Assembly (NCBI RefSeq): GCF_964275005.1
Contig: NC_092704.1
Span: forward strand, 11,038,871 to 11,102,870
DNA from: Diadema setosum
Lineage: Eukaryota > Echinodermata > Echinoidea > Diadematoida > Diadematidae
Direction: 5' to 3'
Length of the DNA stretch: 64,000 bases
The notes under the pieces are model-generated. The model was given only the letters and a program-made list of their open reading frames with translations. It made no database searches and had not been told where the DNA came from. Of the stretch, positions 21,418-35,700 are shown piece by piece. A program made the translations under genes and the position numbers. The number at the start of each line of letters is the position of its first letter. Positions within the stretch are counted from its first letter, which is position 1.

Positions 21418-24400
21418 CTGTGCGTCCGTGTGTGATCAAAATGTTCAATTTGCTACTTCTCTGTCATTTATGAGCCAATTTTGATTCTGTTTGCTTTATA
21501 TGATAGCACTACGTGGGAGCTTTGAAACTTCTACACAGAATTTCAGGGGGTGTTTCATGAAGGAACTTGTCGGATAAAATGTCCGACAAGTCAATTATAT
21601 CCGACAAGTTCAGAGAAATCAGCCAATCAGACTAAAGAATTTCTCAAAACTTGTCGGATATAATTGACTTGTCAGATATTTTATCCGACAAGTTCTTTCA
21701 TGAAATGCCCCCCTGTTGTGAACTTGGACCTTGACCTTTGACCTATATTGTACATTTTGCTTCAAAATGCTACTCCTTCGCCATTTCTAACCCGATTTCG
21801 ATTCCGTTTGCTTTATGTGATGGCACTAGGTGAGGGCTTCAAAACTTCTACACAGAATTTTGACCTTTGACTTCTTTGACCTTTGACCTTGATTTTTGAC
21901 CTATATTGTACATTGGCTACAAAATGCTACTCCTTCGCCATTTCTAACCCGATTTCGATTCCGTTTGCTTTATGTGATGGCACTAGGTGAGGGCTTCAAA
22001 ACTTCTACACAGAATTTTGACCTTTGACTTATTTGACCTTTGACCTTGATTTTTGACCTATATTGTACATTTTGCTACAAAATGCTACTCCTTCGCCATT
22101 TCTAACCCGATTTCGATTCCGTGTGCTTGATGTGATGTTTCTAGGTGAGGGCTTCAAAACTTCTACACAGAATTTTGACCTTTGACTTCTTTGACCTTTG
22201 ACCTTGATTTTTGACCTGCCTTGTACATTTTGCTACAAAATGCTACTCCTTTGCCATTTCTAACCCAAATTAGAAATGGCACTACAGTCTGTAGGTGAGG
22301 GCTTCAAAACTTCTACACAGAATTTTGACCCTGGACTTCTTTGACCTTTGACCTCGATTTTTGACCTATATTGTACATTGGCTACAAAATGCTCCTCCTT
22401 TGCCATTTCTAACCCGATTTCGATTCCGTTTTCTTTATGTGATGGCACTAGATGAGGGCTTCAAAACTTCTACACAGAATTTTGACCTTTGACTTCTTTG
22501 ACCTTTGACCTTGATTTTTGACCTATATTGTACATTGGCTACAAAATGCTACTCCTTCGCCATTTCTAACCCGATTTCGATTCCGTTTGCTTTATGTGAT
22601 GGCACTAGGTGAGGGCTTCAAAACTTCTACACAGAATTTTGACCTTTGACTTATTTGACCTTTGACCTTGATTTTTGACCTACATTGTACATTTTGCTAC
22701 AAAATGCTACTCCTTCGCCATTTCTAACCCGATTTCGATTCCGTGTGCTTGATGTGATGTTTCTAGGTGAGGGCTTCAAAACTTCTACACAGAATTTTGA
22801 CCTTTGACTTCTTTGACCTTTGACCTTGATTTTTGACCTGCCTTGTACATTTTGCTACAAAATGCTACTCCTTTGCCATTTCTAACCCAAATTAGAAATG
22901 GCACTACAGTCTGTAGGTGAGGGCTTCAAAACTTCTACACAGAATTTTGACCCTGGACTTCTTTGACCTTTGACCTCGATTTTTGACCTATATTGTACAT
23001 TGGCTACAAAATGCTCCTCCTTTGCCATTTCTAACCCGATTTCGATTCCGTTTTCTTTATGTGATGGCACTAGGTGAGGGCTTCAAAACTTCTACACAAA
23101 ATTTTGGCCTTTGACTTCTTTGACCTTTGACCTTGATTTTTGACCTATATTGTAAATTGGCTACAAAATGCTACTCCTTCGCCATTTCTATCAAAACCCG
23201 ATTTCGATTCCGTTTGCTTTTTGTGATGGCACTAGGTGAGGGCTTCAAAACTTCTACACAGAATTATTGACCTTTGACTTCTTTGACCTTGATTTTTTAC
23301 CGATATTGTACATTTTGCTACTAAATGCTACTTCCGGCGGGGACATATTTTACGCACCGCGTAATTTCTACTTTTCCTTGTTCCCATTGCCTTTAGAAAG
23401 AGGCAAGTCAAGTGCTCTTTTGTTATGCGAAAAAAAGTGAAAATATGTTGAATTTTCTTTACATTTTCTGTACATGTATACTGTTGTACTCATATGACAT
23501 CACGAGCCTTAGTAGTCTCCTCATCCAGCGGTTCCAACACAAAAAATTTTAAAAATTCATAACTTTTGCATCGATTGTCTAATTTTCCTCAAACTTTCAC
23601 TGATGTGTTCTACTAATATTGCTGCATTCTCACAATCCTTATGTTTATGATGGTGAACTTGTCCTTAAAGGGAAGTGGCTGAAATAGTTTCTTGGTATAC
23701 CTCCATCTCAAATACTTCTCTCTAATGCATAGGGACCCTTACACTAATTACCTTGATTATACCCAGAAATTGGAATGGATACAGTGCCCAGCTTCCCTTT
23801 GTACATTGTTGATCTCTTCTCACTACTGAAAATCAAGTACATTTGTACATGTAATGTGGTTGAGATGGTTAAAGGAAACCAAAACCCACAAATAATTTGT
23901 TTGAAAGTATCAGCAATATTAGTAGAAGACATCAGTGAAAGTTTGAGGAAAATTGGAGAATTGATATAAAAGTTATGAATTTGTAAAATTTGGTGCCATT
24001 GTTGCTGCCTAAGGAAACTGCTACGCTTCATGGTGTCATTGTGGACAACAGTATAAAGAAATAGAAAAACAATTCAACTGATTTCCACTACTCCACCATA
24101 CTTCAAGAGTACTTGATTTACCTCTTTGAGAAAGCAAGGGGAATAATATCACCCTCAGCATATGGATGTCAGGAAACAAGTGTATGGAATGTGTACTTTT
24201 CATGAAAAATAAAACTTTGTGGAATTCCCCATAATTTTTGTATTGTTGTCCGTAGTGACACTGTGAAGTGTAGTAGTCTCCTCATCCAGTGATGGTGTCA
24301 CTGAAACTTAACAAATTCATAACATTGAATCGATTGTCTATTTTTTTTTCTCTCAAACTTTCACTGATATTTTACAACCAGTACTAATATTGCTGCTTTC

Positions 24401-27400
24401 ACTCAAACCACATTTATAGTATTTGGGCGTTGGTGTCCTGTAATCGCCCTGTCTGACCATGGAGCTACCACGGTCTGACCAAGCCAATCTCAGAAGGCGT
24501 GTTTTCATCAGCCCGAAGTTCAAACTAGCGGGACATTTTGCGGTCTTAGAAAATAGCCCGATAGAGCGAAATGTGCGTCTTCATCAGCCCGAACAGCCTA
24601 CTTCAGGAAATTAGTCCGAAAATTGATGCATGCGCACTTTGCATCATTACTCTGCCTAGCTCGCTGTTCGAAAGTGGATTTCCCGCTCAAAATCTACAAC
24701 ACCGTATGTACGATACTACAACCAGGGAGGTGAGCAGTACAGCAAATTCTCTCCAAAGGGATATTAATAACGCTACTCTTCTGTCCAGTGACACATCTTA
24801 TATGAAATGAACGAATTGCAATGTTTAAACAAATCCAAAATACACACAATCTGCAAGAATCTTTAGCTAAGGTAGAGTGGACCAGAAGAAGAAGTTTACA
24901 AAAAACAGCTAGCTTGCACGGAATCACCTCCCTGGTTTTAAAGATGACGATTGTCAACAACAGTAGGCCTAGTACACACATGTGATCCTTGAATACGCTG
25001 TGAGTGTATGCACTATACACAATCACTAGCTTGTACATGCACTTTCAATAGCCAGCTGGCTAACCAGAAGCGTGGAGGGATCAAGAAAATTTCGGGCTGA
25101 TGGAGTTGCACCCGAAATAGTGCGCTATTTCACGAATTAGCGTTCTAGTTCACGAACTAGACCAAGATTTCGGGGAAAATTTTCCCGATCAAATAGCGCG
25201 CTATTTGCGTCTTCACTACACAGATAGCGCGCTATCTTGACATCGGACTAGTTTGGTAACCGCAAGATAGCGCGCTATTTTGAAACTTTGGGCTGATGAA
25301 GACACGCCTAGAGACATACAGTGTACTCAAGGTAGACTACAAGTAACAGTGGTATGCAAAATGTCTGACAGGTCTCACAGAATAGATTCTTCAAACTTTT
25401 TTGTTAACCAAACATGTAAGAAATCCTGGCATTGACATTATGACCACAGCTGCAAACATATCAACCAAAAAGCAATTACAGGTTGTATGTCTATCATGTC
25501 TATGTATCTATGTTACAACTCATACGTGTGTTTTGTATATATATGTAACCGGATATGCATGCAAACAAAACAAATTTCCAGAAACGGACAATAAAATTGA
25601 ATTGAATTGAATTGAATTGAATTATAAAAGACTTTTATCACTTTGCACAACAGTTTATTGCTGTGTGAAATCACCAACCTGACTCTTCCATGCTGTCAAG
25701 TTCCCTGGATAAATTTCGACTTGTAGAATTTGTATGACCACTTTGATATTTACGGGCTGAATAATTCAGCAATCTTTTGATTTTATTTCTTGTTTCATGT
25801 TTCATTTAGCACATAGACCAAAGTTCATCTTTGAAATAAGAAATACATGGCTTTTTCAACCACTTTGAAAGAGGAAGTACACTATAGTTCATGATAATTT
25901 GTAGATAATACAATGACATCTTTTTTTTTAATGATGAACTGCAAGAGCATTAACTGTTCTTAGTTCAGATATCACAATTGCAGACTAAACTTTGAAAAAA
26001 AAGTGTGAAAATGAAAGAATTAACAGAAAAACTCACTGTTAATGGCTATAGGAAAAATGGTGGGTTTTTTTTTTCATGATTTTAAGAAGGATTTGTAGAA
26101 TCTGTGACACCTACTGTACAAAATATATAGAGAGAAACCTGTATTGTCATGCAACTGATTTATTTCTTCCTTTAGTATGCATGAAGGTAAGGATTGAGGA
26201 AATTACATGTAATACATGATGTATGTTTACATTGTAGTATACAAAATGAGTTTAGCCGTAGTGGTGTTACACAAACTGGGAAGTAGACCATCTGATAGTA
26301 GACCAAGTGGCAGTAAACCAAAGGAATGAATAAAGATGTGTACGATACTGAAACATAATTAAGATATTTTGTCCCAACAAAAAGTATCCTACCACATTTT
26401 TACATAAATAACAGGGAGTAGCTGACAATAGCCATGTTCAGACGTGTTTCTAGTCGGAGTAAAATTTTATGGCACTGCAATTAAAATTCCACTTGATACT
26501 TATAGTGTATCTTACCATGACCCTGTGTCCACATGACGGTTGTGGGAAGAAATTCCGACCAATTTACCACAGCCTTCGCGGGGATCACCGTGGAGGGTCG
26601 GTGTAACTTTCGGAAGTGATAGCACCGGGCACGTCGACCATACAATTTTTTTTTTTTTTTTTTTAACCAGCGGCATTTGTCTTCTCCATTCTTGTTGATG
26701 AGAATTTCTGAGCACTATGCTTCCATAGCTTCTTTGTTGTGATCGGCTAGGTTACAGAATTGCACTGCACGCGCGCATTTACTCGCAAAATGTCAACATT
26801 GCGATTTGACCCGGAAGTTTTACCTAGGTCGTAAGGTATGTAAGGTCATAGATACTCTGAGGGCTTGTCCGCATCATGGGCAATTTACTCTGACCGGCTA
26901 GTCGTGGTAGCGAGATACTCCTGAGAAAACTCAGGAGTATATTGGTCGTATCTTGTGATTCTGGCAGAATCATGGTCGTATCTTGGTCGTATCTTGTGAT
27001 TCTGGCAGAATCATGATTCAAAACGCCCTTTTTTTTCCACGTTTCAGATCGGCGTTTTGAAACGCGTTTAAATGGAAAAATCGCATGAACGCAACGCAAC
27101 TAAACACGTTTAGCGACTAAACGCGTCCAAGTCACGGAGACCATTATCCGCGACTGCTGTGATGTCTCCGCGACTGTTTGTGTGTGTGTGTGCGTGTGTG
27201 TGTGTGTGTGTGCGTGCGTGTGTGTGTGCCTGTGTTTGTATGTGTGGGTTGGTGCGTGTGTGTGTGTGTGTGGGGGGGGGTCTGTGTGCATTTTATAGAA
27301 CTTGCCTGGTATGATTCAGTTTTTACTAATCCACTCAAAGATGCATGCTGGGGGCTTTATTCGGGTGCACGTCACGAGACCGACACCCACGAGTCATACA

Positions 27401-29694
27401 GCCCACAAGTCATACAGCTCACAAGTCATACAGCCCACGAGTCATACAGCTCACAAGTCATACAGCCCACCAGTTATACAGCCCACGAGTTCGACACTGA
27501 GTAAATAAAGCCCACGAGTTCGACATCAAGTAGAATAAGCCCAGGAGTTATACGGCTCACGAGACCGACACTACACACAAAAGGCTCATGAGACCGACAG
27601 TAAGCAAACAAAGCCCACGAGACCGACACTACACTTTAAAGGTCCACGAGACCGACGCTACGCATGCAAGGCTCACGAGACCGACATTACGCAAAAGAGG
27701 TTCACGAGACCGACACTAAGCATAGAAGGCCCACGAGACCGACAGGATGAACAGCGCCACCTATAGACCAATAAATTGTTTAGGGTGTCCTGATAATAGC
27801 ATAGGAAGATATGAAAGATGGAAAAGAAGAGTTGCCATCTCCGGCAGGGTGTTACCCCATCAGTTGCCCCCCCCCCCCCCCCCCTGAAATGATCAGGATC
27901 TTTAATTGTGTTTGCATGGGTGTGTGTTTGTGACCAAAAAAAAAAAAATGAACAAAATACAGTAAAAGTGTGTAACAGATCTTTCCACAATAAACCTCCG
28001 AGGGTGTTGATTTAGTATTAATAAAAAATAAAAAATAACGGAATCATCTATTAAGGTAGCCTTAAGGATTTGGAAAAAAAACCCAGATGCATCCATGAAA
28101 ACAGCTATTACGTATTTCACAATAAAATGTACTGTTCGGAGGAGAATAACACAAGCCACAAAATTGAGGTGAATCCCTGCGATATGAAACGTTTTAATCA
28201 GTAGAATTACATTATAGTTACAGAGAAAATTACAAATAGATCTTACTGCAAAACGTCAAAGCAGGAGGGTAGAATATCTAAATTAGAATAAGTAACTAGT
28301 GAATCGGGAAAGAGAAGAGGTAAAATTTATATCTTGTCCATCTTCTACATTAAAACCGAGAAAGCCTATTAAAAATAGCATGATGGCATTATCAAAGCTC
28401 TAAAATTAATCCATACATCGTTATTGTCCTCTTTTAAATTCATTTGTGTTTTTGTCTCTTTTTGGGGGCATGAAGAATACAATTCAATTGTTCTACTTGA
28501 TAACAATGTCGCTCCCTGACACACTTGTCCCCCCCCCCCTCCCCAGAAGTATGTAGAAATACATATTTGATGTCGTTCATAATTATGTAGATGGTCACCA
28601 TCTTTTAATTGATAGCGTTACAAAATTACACCCGCCAGTATGTTATTTTTCCGTTCATGGAACACCCTGTACAGGTGATAGACATGTAGATGGCGCTGTT
28701 TATCTTGTCGGTCTCGTGGGTCTTCTTTGCCTACTGTCGGTCTCGTGGGCTTTCTTTGCTTAGTGTCGGTCTCGTGAGCCTTTTTAGCTTAGTGTCGGTC
28801 TCGTGGGCCTTTTTTGCCTACTGTCAGTCTCATGGGCTTTCTTTGCTTAGTGTCGGTCTTATGAGCCTTTTGTGCGTAGTGTCGAACTCATGGGCTGTAT
28901 GACTCCTGAGCCGTATAACTCGTAGGCTGTATGACTCATGGACCTATTATTGATGTCGGTCTCGTGGACCGTATGACTCGTGGGTGTCGGTCTCGTGGGA
29001 TGCCCCCCTTTATTCCTAAACCACTCATGAACTCGCGTCACTGCCAATCATGCCTTTGAATAAACCTCGCTATTTTCCAGCAAAATTTAGCATCTCAATT
29101 AGCCCAACAGGTCATCTCATTCACAATGATAACGGACAATGACAATCACACCGTCCGCCCCTCCCACTCTCTCTTCCATTCACAGTAAAGAGCTGTTGTC
29201 CACATGTGAACGCTACTGGTTCTATGGCAAGCCAAATCCTCCCTGGTTTCGATATCTCTGAGAGTGCAAAATGATTACATTTTGAAAATTGCAAGAGTTA
29301 TCACAAAAATGGTCCTAAAATCATAACGCATTAACCAAAATTAAAGAACTTGGTATCATTCTATTGGAAAAAAGAATGGCCTTTCCAATAGTATGCAAAA
29401 TAATGACATATTTGCAACAATCTTGCTGGAATTAAAGATCGTAGGTATTCCTTTCTTTTTGGGCCACCCTGTATAGCAGAGGCCATGTCACCCAAATGAT
29501 CTAGGCAAGAAAGGAGGGAGGGATGTCCCCTCCCCCCACCTCCATGGATAAGGAGCTTTGACATTTTCAAGCTGTCGATCGGTCAGTTGTATTCAATCAG
29601 TCACTTACTAAATGTCATTTTTTCGATTATAATTCTGAAAAAAAAAGGTCTAAAAATGGGGCTTTTTTGGTGGTTGGAAATCCATGGTTTGTTT

Positions 29695-29726
<32 letters not shown>

Positions 29727-32700
29727 TTTGAGGGTTATTGTGTGAGGCTTAAGAAAAAACTTTTCAGGTGTGTAAGCGTGAGAAAGACCCCTGAGGCGTG
29801 AGTCTCCCACCTTATATGCAGGAGACCTGTCGCGTTTGTCAGGTACAGTACCTGTAGGCTGTGCAAAGTGCAGGTTTGCGATAGTGTCGTGTTCGTACAA
29901 CTGTACTTTGTTCTTGGAATTCAAAGAAAGAAGTCTATTTGTCCTTCAAAATAACCGAAGGACGAAACTACAGACACAGTGTACTTAGGTGTGGAAAACC
30001 CATCAAGGTCATTGCACAATACTACATTATATAAAGTGGTCCAGTGTATACTGTAAGTCATCAAGATATCTTTATTGTAATTGAAAACTGTAGTTGATAC
30101 AGAAATTGTGCAAGCTGTACAGTATAGCTGCAGAACTACATGTATGTAATGTGACAACCCCCAACTGTGCTACAAAACACTTTTTTTTTTTTTGCTTGAG
30201 GTTTCTAAAGAGCTCAGGGCTACATTGTCTATTCATATGGTCATTTTGATACCAAAAATTTGGTGGTGCAACTACAATGGAACTCTCCCCTTCTTCTCCT
30301 TCTCCTTCTTCTTCTTCTTCTTCTTCTTCTTCTTCTTTATCTTTGTCTTTAAACCATATTTTTGTTGTTGTTGGGGACAATGTGAAAATCTATAGTCGTG
30401 CTTCTTCCTGAATTTATATTGTTTTCATTTTCATGGAGGAATTGAGACGCATTTGCTGAGTTTCACACTCATTGAAATTAGGTCAGGACATGGATATTCC
30501 AGTTCCGGTGTTAAAAACAAAAGATGTCGAAGAAAAAGAAAAATTATTAATGTAGTGACAAGATCAATACATTCAGTCGTCAGTGAGGGACTGCATGATG
30601 TGAATAATCCACTGCTCTTGAGAATTTCCGGCCATTATTTTAGGGGGAAGTTTGGCAAGGACGATGAGGAATTGCACGCAACCCACAAGTCATAGCCCAA
30701 CCCATGCACACACCGTAACATGAAGGTTCCTCTTTCAGAATAACAATTTGTTCTTAACCCACGCAAGAGCGTGAATGGCTCGTAGACTGTGGACAACCCG
30801 CACCTGTCTCTCTTGGTAGGGTAAAGGGTTAATGAGATTTTCTTTTTTTTGTCATGTCCCTGTACTAACCAGAGTATATCGTATACAAAATGTGTCCATG
30901 TAGGAAGGAAGGAAGCCACAAGGGATGTGGTATTGAGACAGAATTGATGCTATGGTTCAGTCAGTCATTTTTTTTTTCTAATCCCAATAATCAATTGATG
31001 TAATTTTCTCCTCTGTTGTTATTGGTTGTCATTCTTATTTTCTCCTGCAAGTATAGAATTGATAAATTTAAAAGCATGCCATGAACAATTCAAAATTTGA
31101 TGTTCATTTTTTTTTTAAAGAGAGAGAGAGATCAAATTCATAATGGCAGAGATTTTGTTAGAGAAATGCCAGGTATGTGGATTTGCAGTGCAGTGTTTGA
31201 ATATTTTTTTTTATTGTTTTTTCTAATCCAAATAATCAATTGATGTAATTTTCTCCTCTGTTGTTATTGGTTGTCATTCTTATTTTCTCCTGCAAGTATA
31301 AAATTGATAAATTTAAAAGCATGCCATGAACAATTTAAAATGTGATGTTCATTTTTTTTTTTAAAGAAAAGAGAGAGAGAGATCAAATTCATAATGGCAG
31401 AGATTTTGTTACAGAAATGCCAGGTATGTGGATTTGCAGTGCAGTGTTTTTGAATATTTGAAATATTCATGCAATAATCCTACTGTCAATGTTGCCTGCA
31501 ATTTTCACTCTGTCATTGATAGTTCCATTGAAAGTTTTTTCCCATTTGAGCAAGAGTTCTGTATATCATAAGGAACTGAATCATAGTGATATGAGGGTAC
31601 TGATTGATTTCTGATCAAATATTGGTCTTGCATAAAGTTTTTATATGATCTCAACATACATAATGTATAGACATATATTCTACATTGTAAATGTAAATTT
31701 ATTCCTTCAATAGAGTATTTTTTTTTTTCCTGTTCATATGTCTGGTGCATATATTACTTTCTGTTCCCTCCATGTCAATTGATTCTGCAATAGATTTAAA
31801 CATGAATAATTGAATTATTTATCATACATATCATTCAAATGCTAAATAGCTTTTGCAAGACTGACAGACTGTGTGTTTCATATTCATCCTGCATCCCACT
31901 ACCCAATTAAAGGTGCATGGTCCCGGTGTTTTAGTCAAATACGTACGCGGGCGCACGGCGCAAGTTTCCTATAGAGACCTACGCTATTGACTCCTCTTAA
32001 GCGCTTACGCTTTGGCCCACTTTCCCCGAGTCCGAAGAAGTCCGATTCACTGTAGCCAGTGGTCGGATCACAGTTCGGCTCATGATTCGGCTGATGGGGA
32101 TGACAGCTTTAGCAAACTGCTTTTGTGATGTCATAATAACAAGCACATATGCACGCACCCTGGCATTACTACAGACTGCGCGATGCGCAAAGAAGACAAC
32201 AAAGGCAACGTTACTTAGCAACACCTACTATGTACGCACTTTACTCTTGATGACAGCTCAACTTCGGTAATCTTCGTATCAATGCTAACGGTGATCGGCA
32301 GTATCATCAACAGCGCCATCTACACTACCGGGACTATGCCCCTTTAAGCAAATTAGAGATACAAGAGAGAGAAAAAAAAAATTAGTGTACTGGGATAGAT
32401 ATAGGGCCTGCACAGTTTAAATCTTGTGCATAGAGAATGAAATTAAATACACTGATTGTAGAAGAACCAAAAGCCTCCATCCGAATGACATATGATGGCA
32501 GAGTCTAAGTGCATGTTGAACTCTTCCAGTTGCTCCTTTCACATATAATATACCTTCCTCTCCTTTTGTGTGGAAAGTTAGGAGCCATCTTATTGAGGGA
32601 TCCAACATCTTCAAGTACGGCATTCCCGATGATGGAAGCCAGCCACGCTACTACCTCAACCACGCCCTCAGCTATGACCAGACCAGCAAGATACCCAAGT

Positions 32701-35700
32701 GGGTGGCGGAACACATCACTGCTCAAGATTTGCAAGGTAACTATATTAATTTTGTGTCGTGAACGATTCATCTGTACAACTAGGCCCGAATTCACGAAGG
32801 TGGTACAATTGAAACCATGGTTTAAACCATGGACAATTTGCATGGAGCACCAAGTGTCGCATGGCCTATTTTGTCACGAAATCAGTCATTTCGTCGACGA
32901 AATGTTCTGTTGTCATTTCAATAACGAAATGATCATTTGTCAACGAAATGACTGATTTCGTAACGAAATGGGGCATGCGACACTTGGTGCTCCATACAAA
33001 TTGTCCATGGTTTAAAGCGTGGTTTCAATTGTACCACCTTCGTGAAATCGGGGCCCTAGGGTCTGTGTCGGGGGACCCAGTCTGATGAACCATGAGACCA
33101 GGGATGTGTCACCGTGCCAGGTCTGTTTCATGGAACGCAGTCCTTATCTTTATAGGACCTGGGGGGCATTTCATGAAGGAACTTGTCAGATAAAATGTCC
33201 GACAAGTCAATTATATCCGACAAGTTCAGAGAAATCAGCCAATCAGTCTAAAGAATTTCCCAAAACTTGTCGGATATACATGTAATTGACTTGTCAGATA
33301 TTTTATCCGACAAGTTCCTTCATGAAATGCCCTCCTGGTCTGTGTAAAAGGGACTCAACTTTGTCTCGGCACCTGTTACCACATCATGGAACCTTGTCTA
33401 AATCACTGGACCATCTCCATGGTTTGTACCCAGGTCCATGCTGCTATTATTCTAAAAGAGGGCAGGTACTACTATTAGGGGTCATTTGTTTCATTGATGT
33501 CTTGGGACCAGGGCCCTGTTTTATGAAGAGTTGAAATTATAGTTGATTTCTATGATGTCTATGGCAGCCTTTGTAGTAAGGAAATTTAAAATCGATTATA
33601 TCTTTTGATAAAACAGGGCCCTGGTCTTAACATTGTCATGTGACCAACTCAAATACATGACAACACACAATTTCTGTGCCTGATTGAATTTTCATCATTT
33701 TGTATACTTGAGAAAAAAAAAATAGGAGGGAACAGATCAGGAAGGGAAAAAAAAATTATGAAAATATAAAATGAGATTTGATCAATGATGTTAGAATGCA
33801 AAATTTGTTTTTTATGAGCCTCTGTGTTTTCCTGGTGAGATTGAATATGTAGATGGATAATTTGTATGATGTCAAAGGGCTTAGAAGCTATTGCTGAAGA
33901 GGAGCCCTTTAACAATCTCTTGTTGACCTTTTCCAGTCTGCCAATTTTTCTGGAACTTGCACTGCTTTGTTTTTTTTGTTGTTGTTTTTTTCATCCGTTC
34001 CAGCCTCCAACAATTTTCTATGTAAACTTCCATGCAGGTGTAACATTGAGTCAGTGAACCCACTGCTGATCAAGATAATGACACTGACGGAAAAAGACCA
34101 CAAAACCATAAAACAACCACCCCCTTAGTGTACAGCAGATTCTAGCTTCTTTTCAGACCATGGCTACATTATAATTGCTGGCTTTGATGTGCACAGTGAC
34201 ATTGAGATACAACAATGACGAGTCGGCGACTCTCTTTCATTTTTTTCGGGGTACCGGTATCAAACCAGATCCTTACTGAAATGAGGTATTTTAAGACAGT
34301 AAAAATTCACACTCATATCAAGATCATGTATGTTAATGCAAGATTAATTGAGGCAATGTTGAGATCCATTTTTTACCTTGTGTAAAAAATAAAGCACTGT
34401 GCCATTTTCCAGCCTACCATACCTATAAGACATCATCGGCACCCTTGTAAAAGACTTTCACGGTGTGTGTCTCACCAGTAATTGTCTGCGGTGTTCCTAT
34501 CACTCTCATATCAAGTACTTCCTGTAAAAGAGCCTTAATTGTATTTGCTTGTTAATTACGCGTTTCGATCAGGTGATGCAAACCGCAAGAACAGCAACTT
34601 CAAGATGGACCCAAACCTGAACTCGATGTATTCATCCATGAACAGTGACTACAAGAGAAGCGGATGGTCAAGGGGTCACATGGCTCCGGCTGCTGATTGC
34701 AAGTACAGTCAGGTAAAAGAGGAAAGCCCCACCCCCCCGCCAAAAAACAACAACAACAACAACAACAAACAAACAAAAACAAAACAAAACAACTAAGGAA
34801 TAGGAATATGTTTCTTGGTTTCATTCAGAGTGCACTTTAGCTCATCTTGGTATTAATTACAAACACATAGAGAGAACAATTTGTCACCCAAAACAAAATG
34901 ACCAATTAAATGAAAACACAATGGAGTGAATCACTGAAGGAGCATCGTGGATCATGAGGAAGAATGGAAAAACTTTGCAATAATTCTGGGGATAGAAAGC
35001 CATAACATTCACAAATGATTACAATTCCGAATACCAAAAAGACAAAACCCAAAACAAAAACAGAAACAAAACAAAACAGGTGTATTCATCTCATTGCACA
35101 AAGAGGTATACATGAGGAGGGCAAACCTGATTTCAAGAACGTCTGCCATGATCGTGCTAATGCAGCTTTGTTTTTTGTTTTTTTGAGCTTGTGTGATTGC
35201 ACATTCGTATTTTGTTTCAAGCACATAGAGACCTTGTCAAATGTACGGGATATGCTAGAACAATCTTATTATTACATGGAAACTTTGTTAAAATGAGGAC
35301 CTAAAAACCATGACAATTACCTCATTATATCAGGTTTCTTACTATACCAGGGTGCAAAAACAAAGAAATATGAAGAGTTGGGTTATGAGGCCTGCAAAAT
35401 CACCTTGGTAAAGAGGGCTGTGTTTCGTCTGACATTTTCATATTGAGGTTCTACTGTATTATTATAGTGAGTAGTAGTACAGTACTCTCTGCTTAATCGG
35501 GTACTGCTTAATCGGGTTCTCCGCTTAATCGACATAAAAGATGAAAAACGGTTCCCAATATGTGTCATATTTACCGGTTAACCGGGTAGGCATTTCGGAA
35601 TAGGGTAGGACTTTTCCAGATTAACCCGATCCATTTCCACAGTTTCCTGCAGAAAGCCTTTAAAATTAGTGTAAATATAAATTATGAAGAAACTGAGAGG

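Larger units (their letters stand above)
21314..23383. mobile_element. TIR-bounded element with higher-order satellite
   Basis: It begins TTGTCCCCGCCGAACGAG and has the inverse CTTCCGGCGGGGACATA at 23331-23347, followed by about 35 bp that also differ from the host family. After a TGTC/TCCG simple repeat (21361-21430) come about ten units of 149-158 bp, each with CATTTCTAACCCGATTTCG, GGTGAGGGCTTCAAAAC and TTTGACCTTTGACC. No transposase is present. Confidence 0.75.
21031..23668. mobile_element. Family A TTAA element carrying a 2-kb insertion
   Basis: Left TTAA-AGGACAAGTTCACCTTCA at 21027, right GGTGAACTTGTCC-TTAA ending 23668. Its own sequence is 21031-21313 and about 23384-23664. Everything between belongs to the inserted minisatellite element. 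The family occurs also at 968 and 6908. Confidence 0.85.

Noticed and set aside
22260-23070. Two identical 62-codon minus-strand frames (22260-22448 and 22882-23070)
   Set aside because: They are the same satellite block repeated at 622 bp; the identity comes from the tandem repeat, not from a gene family.
27178-27508. Long frames of CV-repeat and SHTAHKSYS-type peptides
   Set aside because: They are translations of the (GT)n tract and of the foldback minisatellite arm.
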